15,806 bases of DNA, taken from assembly GCA_903834675.1 (NCBI GenBank), contig CAILKC010000950.1, positions 1 to 15,806 of the forward strand, given 5' to 3'. This DNA comes from an uncultured Victivallales bacterium. Its GTDB lineage: Bacteria; Verrucomicrobiota; Lentisphaeria; Oligosphaerales; JAFGRS01. Below, piece after piece: positions 11,289 to 15,806 of this stretch (the first letter of the stretch is position 1; each line of letters opens with the position of its first letter). A model generated the notes under the pieces. The model was not told the origin of the DNA. It did not search any database and saw nothing but the letters and a program-made list of their open reading frames with translations. A program made the position numbers and the translations under genes.

Positions 11289-13001
11289 ATGAAGACACCC
11301 CTCACGGTCTCGGGTCCGCGCCCCTGGAGCGCGCTGCTCGTCGCCTGCGGCCTGCTGCTGGGATCATGGGTCCAGGCCGTCGCCCCGGAGCCGGCCGGGA
11401 TGGTGGTCGCGGTCCGCGGTGAGGTGACGGTAACTCGAGCCGACGGCAAGGCTGCCCCTCTGGCGCTGAAGGATGCCGTTTTCCAGAGTGATACCCTGAA
11501 GACGGGCGACCGCGGTCGGGTGCAGGTGTGCTTCACGGATGAGACGATTCTGAGCCTGGGACGGAACACCCAGATCCAGATCACCGAGTGCGTCTTCAAA
11601 CGCAGCGAGGGTCAGGGGGCGCTGAGCCTGAACGTCAACGAGGGCGTGTTCCGCATCGTGGGTGGCGCGATTATGAAGATCGCGCCGGAGAACTTCAAGA
11701 CCACCACGCCGACTGCCACCATCGGCATTCGCGGCTCGTCTTTTGCGGCCGAGGTGAGCGCCGAGCTGACCACGGTGGTGCTGCTGGGGACGACGGGAGC
11801 GGGAATCACGATCGAGAACGATAACGGCTACCGTATCGTCTACATTCCCGGCACGGGTTTGAGTGTTCCCGTCGGCGAGGCCCCGGGCTCGGTGCGACCC
11901 ATGGACAAAGAGGCGGTCGCCCTGCTGGGGCAGACCGCGGTCGGTGGCGCGGGGAGTTCGGACCCGAGCGCCAAGCCACCCGCACCCGCCGTGGAAAAGG
12001 GCTCCGGCGGCAAGTCCGGCGGAGCCTCCACCCCCGCCCCGGCCGAGGCACCGGTCCCCGAGGGCGAGCCCGGCGACCCGCATGCCATCATTCTCGGTTA
12101 TCCGACTGACAGCGATACCCGGACGGTGCTCGATGAACCCACCGAACCCCCGGTAAAGCCGATGCCCACTGTACTCCCCCTGGGCCAGGCGATAGGCCTG
12201 GACCTGACCACCGGCTGGGTCCTGCGCTCGCTCACCCCGAACGAGGTCTCCGTCACCGTCGCGATCAGCGGCACGCATCTGGACGCCGTGACGGGCGGCG
12301 GGATGACCCTCCATGCCGAGGCCAGCGGCACCAGCGCCGCCACGTTCTCCACAAAATCCCCCCAAGAGGCCCCCGAAGACCCCGGGCAGTCGCCAGCGAT
12401 GCCCTTCACCTTCCAGGATGGCGTCATCGGCGGCAACTCCGCCATGGTCGTGACGAACAGTACCATTCAGCCGTCCGCCGACGCGGCTGACCTCAGCGAC
12501 TGGGGCTGGTGGGAAATGGACCTCAACGACCCCAACCACTCCGGGCCGGCCCACCACGCCGTGGGCCTCTGGCAGGCCACCAGCCTGGCCCGCACCGCAG
12601 CCGAGTACGTCCGCGATTCCCTCCTCGGCGGTGATTTTACCGGCACGTATAGCGGCAGTGCCCACTGCCTGCGTAACGGCGCCGACCGCTTCGACGGGAC
12701 CTCACGCTTCAGCCTCGATTTCAGCGACAAGACCTTCACCGGGGACTTTAACTTCAGCGCCGGCGGCGGCCCCACCATGGACCTGACCGGCGACATCAAC
12801 GAGAATGGCATTCAGGGCCACGTGAGAACCATCTCGGGCGAGGGGCCGGTACAGTCTTCGGCGCTGCAGGGGACCTTCTACGGCTCCGACTCCGTCTCCG
12901 ATCCCCACACCGTGCAGGGCGCTTTTGACGCCCGCTCACCGGTCAACCACTACCTCGGCATCTTCAACGCCGGCGGCACGGCCAGGTCGGCTCGGCGCTG
13001 A
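11289..13001 (+). CDS. Exported FecR-domain protein with C-terminal TbpB-like barrel; likely T11SS cargo
   Basis: A 570-residue protein. Residues 1-30 are a signal peptide, probably cleaved after VQA; an LVAC at residues 17-20 resembles a lipobox but sits early in the hydrophobic stretch. Residues ~38-156 are a FecR domain ('MVVAVRGEVTVTRADG' to 'TIGIRGSSFAAEV'). Residues ~231-263 are a Pro/Ala/Gly linker. Residues ~405-409 (WGWWE) and ~426 (GLWQAT) recall the segment before the small barrel in TbpB-like proteins. Residues ~452-570 ('GTYSGSAHC', 'FSLDFSDKTFTGDFNFS', 'GTFYGSDSVSDP', 'YLGIFNAGG') fit the eight-stranded TbpB-type barrel of type XI secretion cargo: the 'vDF..ktftG' strand, the 'G.FyG..a' turn and a final 'GvFgg' strand. 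GGAG lies eight bases before the ATG. The gene follows the Slam-like gene by 38 bases. The FecR call is firm, the barrel call moderate, and the cargo role is inferred. Confidence 0.8.
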   Translation: MKTPLTVSGPRPWSALLVACGLLLGSWVQAVAPEPAGMVVAVRGEVTVTRADGKAAPLALKDAVFQSDTLKTGDRGRVQVCFTDETILSLGRNTQIQITECVFKRSEGQGALSLNVNEGVFRIVGGAIMKIAPENFKTTTPTATIGIRGSSFAAEVSAELTTVVLLGTTGAGITIENDNGYRIVYIPGTGLSVPVGEAPGSVRPMDKEAVALLGQTAVGGAGSSDPSAKPPAPAVEKGSGGKSGGASTPAPAEAPVPEGEPGDPHAIILGYPTDSDTRTVLDEPTEPPVKPMPTVLPLGQAIGLDLTTGWVLRSLTPNEVSVTVAISGTHLDAVTGGGMTLHAEASGTSAATFSTKSPQEAPEDPGQSPAMPFTFQDGVIGGNSAMVVTNSTIQPSADAADLSDWGWWEMDLNDPNHSGPAHHAVGLWQATSLARTAAEYVRDSLLGGDFTGTYSGSAHCLRNGADRFDGTSRFSLDFSDKTFTGDFNFSAGGGPTMDLTGDINENGIQGHVRTISGEGPVQSSALQGTFYGSDSVSDPHTVQGAFDARSPVNHYLGIFNAGGTARSARR

Positions 13002-14399
<1,398 letters not shown>

Positions 14400-14429
14400 G
14401 GCTGCTTCAAGGCCTCCCGTACTGGCTGC

Positions 14430-15470
14430 TCAGAGCAGCGCCATCCCGGCCTGTCGGCAGGCCACAACCATGTCTGCCGGCCAGATGCCAGCCTGAATTT
14501 CGCCGATGTGCGCCTTTTGCAGGTACAGCATGCACAGACGCGACTGGCCGATACCACCGCCAATGGACAAGGGCATCTCGCCCGCCAGCAAGCGGTGGTG
14601 CCAGTACAGCGACGTGCGCTGTTCCATGCCCCGGATACGTAGCTGCCGCAGCAGTGCCTGTGGGTCAACCCGGATGCCCATGGAAGACAGTTCAAAGGAC
14701 ACATCCAGGACCGGATTGTAGACCACGATGTCGCCGTTGAGGCCGCAGCGGCCCGGCGCGCTGGTCGTGGTCCAGTCATCGTAATCGGGCGCCCGGCCGT
14801 CGTGGATGGTGCCGTCGGGAAGCTCGCCACCAATCCCGATCACAAAGATCGCTCCATGCCGCCGACAGGCCTCGGTCTCGCGCTCCCGCGGCGTCAGCCT
14901 GGGGTAGCGCTCCAGCAACTCCTCGGTATGCACGAAGGTGATTTCCTCGGGCAGAAACGGCGTCAGGCAACCGTACTCGTGGCAGACGTACTTTTGGGTG
15001 CGCCGAATGACATCGTACAGCCGCCGCACGATGCGTTTGAGGAACTCGACCTGGCGTTCGTCCGGCGTGATGACGCGCTCCCAGTCCCACTGGTCCACGT
15101 ACACCGAATGCAGGTTGTCGAGGTCCTCGTCCGGCCGCAGCGCATTCATGTCCGTGTAGAGGCCGGTCCCGGGTTCGAAACCCAGGTCCGCCAGGGTCAT
15201 GCGTTTCCACTTGGCCAGGGATTGCACAATTTCTGCGGTCACGCCGGGGATGCCTTTGAGGGTGAACGAGACCGGCTTCTCGGTGCCATTCAGGTCGTCG
15301 TTGATGCCCGTCCCGGCCGCCACCACCAGCGGCGCGGTCACCCGCACCAGATCGAGTTCGTAGGCCAGATTGGTCTGGAAGAACTCCTTGATCTTGCGAA
15401 TGGCCTTCTCGGTTTCGATGGGGGGCAGCAGCGCCGCGTAGCCCGCGGGGATCACAAGTCTACTGGCCAT
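14430..15470 (-). CDS. asnA: Aspartate-ammonia ligase (asparagine synthetase A)
   Basis: Makes asparagine from aspartate and ammonia, using ATP and releasing AMP and pyrophosphate, in the cytoplasm. The 346-residue product is close to the family length (330 in Escherichia coli). Clear family blocks are 'GTGINDDLNGTEKPV' (residues 53-67; D58 aligns with the Asp at position 46 of the E. coli enzyme), 'SLAKWKR' (84-90), 'ALRPDEDLDNLHSVYVDQWD' (110-129), 'VIGIGGELPDG', 'APDYDDW', 'FELSSMGIRVD' and 'GGGIGQSRLCML'. All expected blocks are present and in order, so the enzyme looks intact. The ATG at 15470 is preferred over a GTG 33 bases further upstream because AGAGGA stands nine bases before it and the family starts here. 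asnS follows after 30 bases, pairing asparagine synthesis with its direct charging. AsnA belongs to the fold family of AspRS/AsnRS catalytic domains. Confidence 0.96.
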   Translation of the reverse strand: MASRLVIPAGYAALLPPIETEKAIRKIKEFFQTNLAYELDLVRVTAPLVVAAGTGINDDLNGTEKPVSFTLKGIPGVTAEIVQSLAKWKRMTLADLGFEPGTGLYTDMNALRPDEDLDNLHSVYVDQWDWERVITPDERQVEFLKRIVRRLYDVIRRTQKYVCHEYGCLTPFLPEEITFVHTEELLERYPRLTPRERETEACRRHGAIFVIGIGGELPDGTIHDGRAPDYDDWTTTSAPGRCGLNGDIVVYNPVLDVSFELSSMGIRVDPQALLRQLRIRGMEQRTSLYWHHRLLAGEMPLSIGGGIGQSRLCMLYLQKAHIGEIQAGIWPADMVVACRQAGMALL

Positions 15471-15479
15471 CCTCGGTCT

Positions 15480-15485
15480 TCCTCT
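15480..15485 (-). promoter_or_regulatory. Ribosome binding site deciding the asnA start
   Basis: On the minus strand AGAGGA lies nine bases before the ATG at 15468-15470. The in-frame GTG at 15501-15503 has no comparable site, so the shorter start is used. Confidence 0.7.
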
Positions 15486-15806
15486 CGCTGGGGGATTGTC
15501 CACTCAGCCCATCGGGGCATACCCACGGTACGGTCCGCACACACCGCCCGCTTCAGCCGACGCGACCGGGAGGCTCCAGCGCCTTCCCGAGACTGCCGGT
15601 AACGGCCTTAATGTAGCGCGCCAAACAGGCCGCACCGCCGGGGGTCAGGCGGTTCCGGGAAAGAGCCCCGCTGGATCTGGCAGGCGTCTGCCCTGGCCCC
15701 GCGTTCCTCCCTGGAGCCCGCGATGCCGGCCCGTTTCGGGCGGGTTCGCGGTATCCCCCGTCCCCTGGAGCCCGCGATGCCCAGCCCGTTTCGGGCGGGT
15801 TCGCGG
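15486..15806. other. Intergenic region upstream of asnA
   Basis: No gene, tRNA or clear promoter is seen. Near asnA, CGGGAGGC at 15567-15574 pairs with GCC(T)TCCCG at 15581-15589, and GCCG at 15595-15598 pairs with CGGC at 15603-15606 around a GTAA loop. These may lie in the asnA 5' leader. The last ~100 bases contain the tandem hairpin repeat described separately. Confidence 0.5.
15709..15806. repeat. Tandem hairpin repeat, two copies, 54-base period, cut by window edge
   Basis: Copy one is 15709-15751 (43 bases) and copy two 15763-15806 (44 bases). They share CCCTGGAGCCCGCGATGCC and then CCCGTTTCGGGCGGGTTCG and differ only in a short central stretch (one-base length change). Each copy folds: CCGCGA pairs with TCGCGG at its ends, and GCCCG-TTT-CGGGC forms the inner hairpin. 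The 11 bases between copies are unlike the repeat. Copy two ends at the window edge, so more copies may follow. Confidence 0.8.

Noticed and set aside
11364..12665. 433-residue minus-strand open frame opposite the FecR-domain gene
   Set aside because: Low-complexity composition and antisense to a protein with a clear FecR domain.
14802..15602. 266-residue plus-strand open frame opposite asnA
   Set aside because: Antisense shadow of a strongly conserved enzyme gene.
15709..15806. CRISPR array
   Set aside because: Repeats of 43-44 bases with an 11-base gap do not fit repeat-spacer proportions, and no cas gene is present.

Overview
This is a GC-rich bacterial window. The organism is a diderm: one gene encodes an outer-membrane beta-barrel ending in an aromatic residue, and four consecutive products carry Sec-type signal peptides. 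The exact lineage is uncertain. The large Gly/Ala-rich exported mosaic protein, the 'YQGYL ... SVPYALKA' N-terminal domain and the dense GC-rich hairpin repeats in both flanks would suit a member of the PVC group (for example Kiritimatiellota, Verrucomicrobiota or Lentisphaerota) or a deltaproteobacterium-like lineage. That is inference from style, not a placement.

Layout. Bases 1-395 hold no gene. They contain a chain of strong inverted repeats (8-39, 41-92, 110-165, 166-183), then the leader of a four-gene plus-strand operon. The operon contains: (1) a 2,935-residue exported protein (396-9203) built from phage tail-fibre-like repeats, a six-motif NHL propeller and a C-terminal right-handed beta-helix; (2) a 238-residue exported protein with two 'GWNL' modules (9216-9932); (3) a 434-residue TPR plus beta-barrel protein of the Slam / DUF560 type (9946-11250); (4) a 570-residue exported FecR-domain protein whose last ~120 residues look like the small TbpB-type barrel carried by type XI secretion cargo (11289-13001). 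Gaps between the genes are 12, 13 and 38 bases, so co-transcription is likely.

Gene 4 ends at base 13001, and the minus-strand gene asnS ends at 13002, with no base between them. asnS (asparaginyl-tRNA synthetase) lies 30 bases downstream of asnA (aspartate-ammonia ligase), so the minus strand carries a two-gene unit that makes asparagine and charges it onto tRNA. Upstream of asnA, 15471-15806 has no gene. It contains small hairpins and, at the window edge, two copies of a hairpin-forming repeat with a 54-base period.

Main hypothesis. Genes 3 and 4 look like a translocator and its cargo of the type XI (Slam) secretion system, with an unusual FecR-TbpB-like fusion as cargo. They sit in one operon with a giant tail-fibre-like surface protein and a small GWNL protein, which together could form a surface-display or adhesion system. 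The domain calls are from motif recognition by eye; the joint function is inference.
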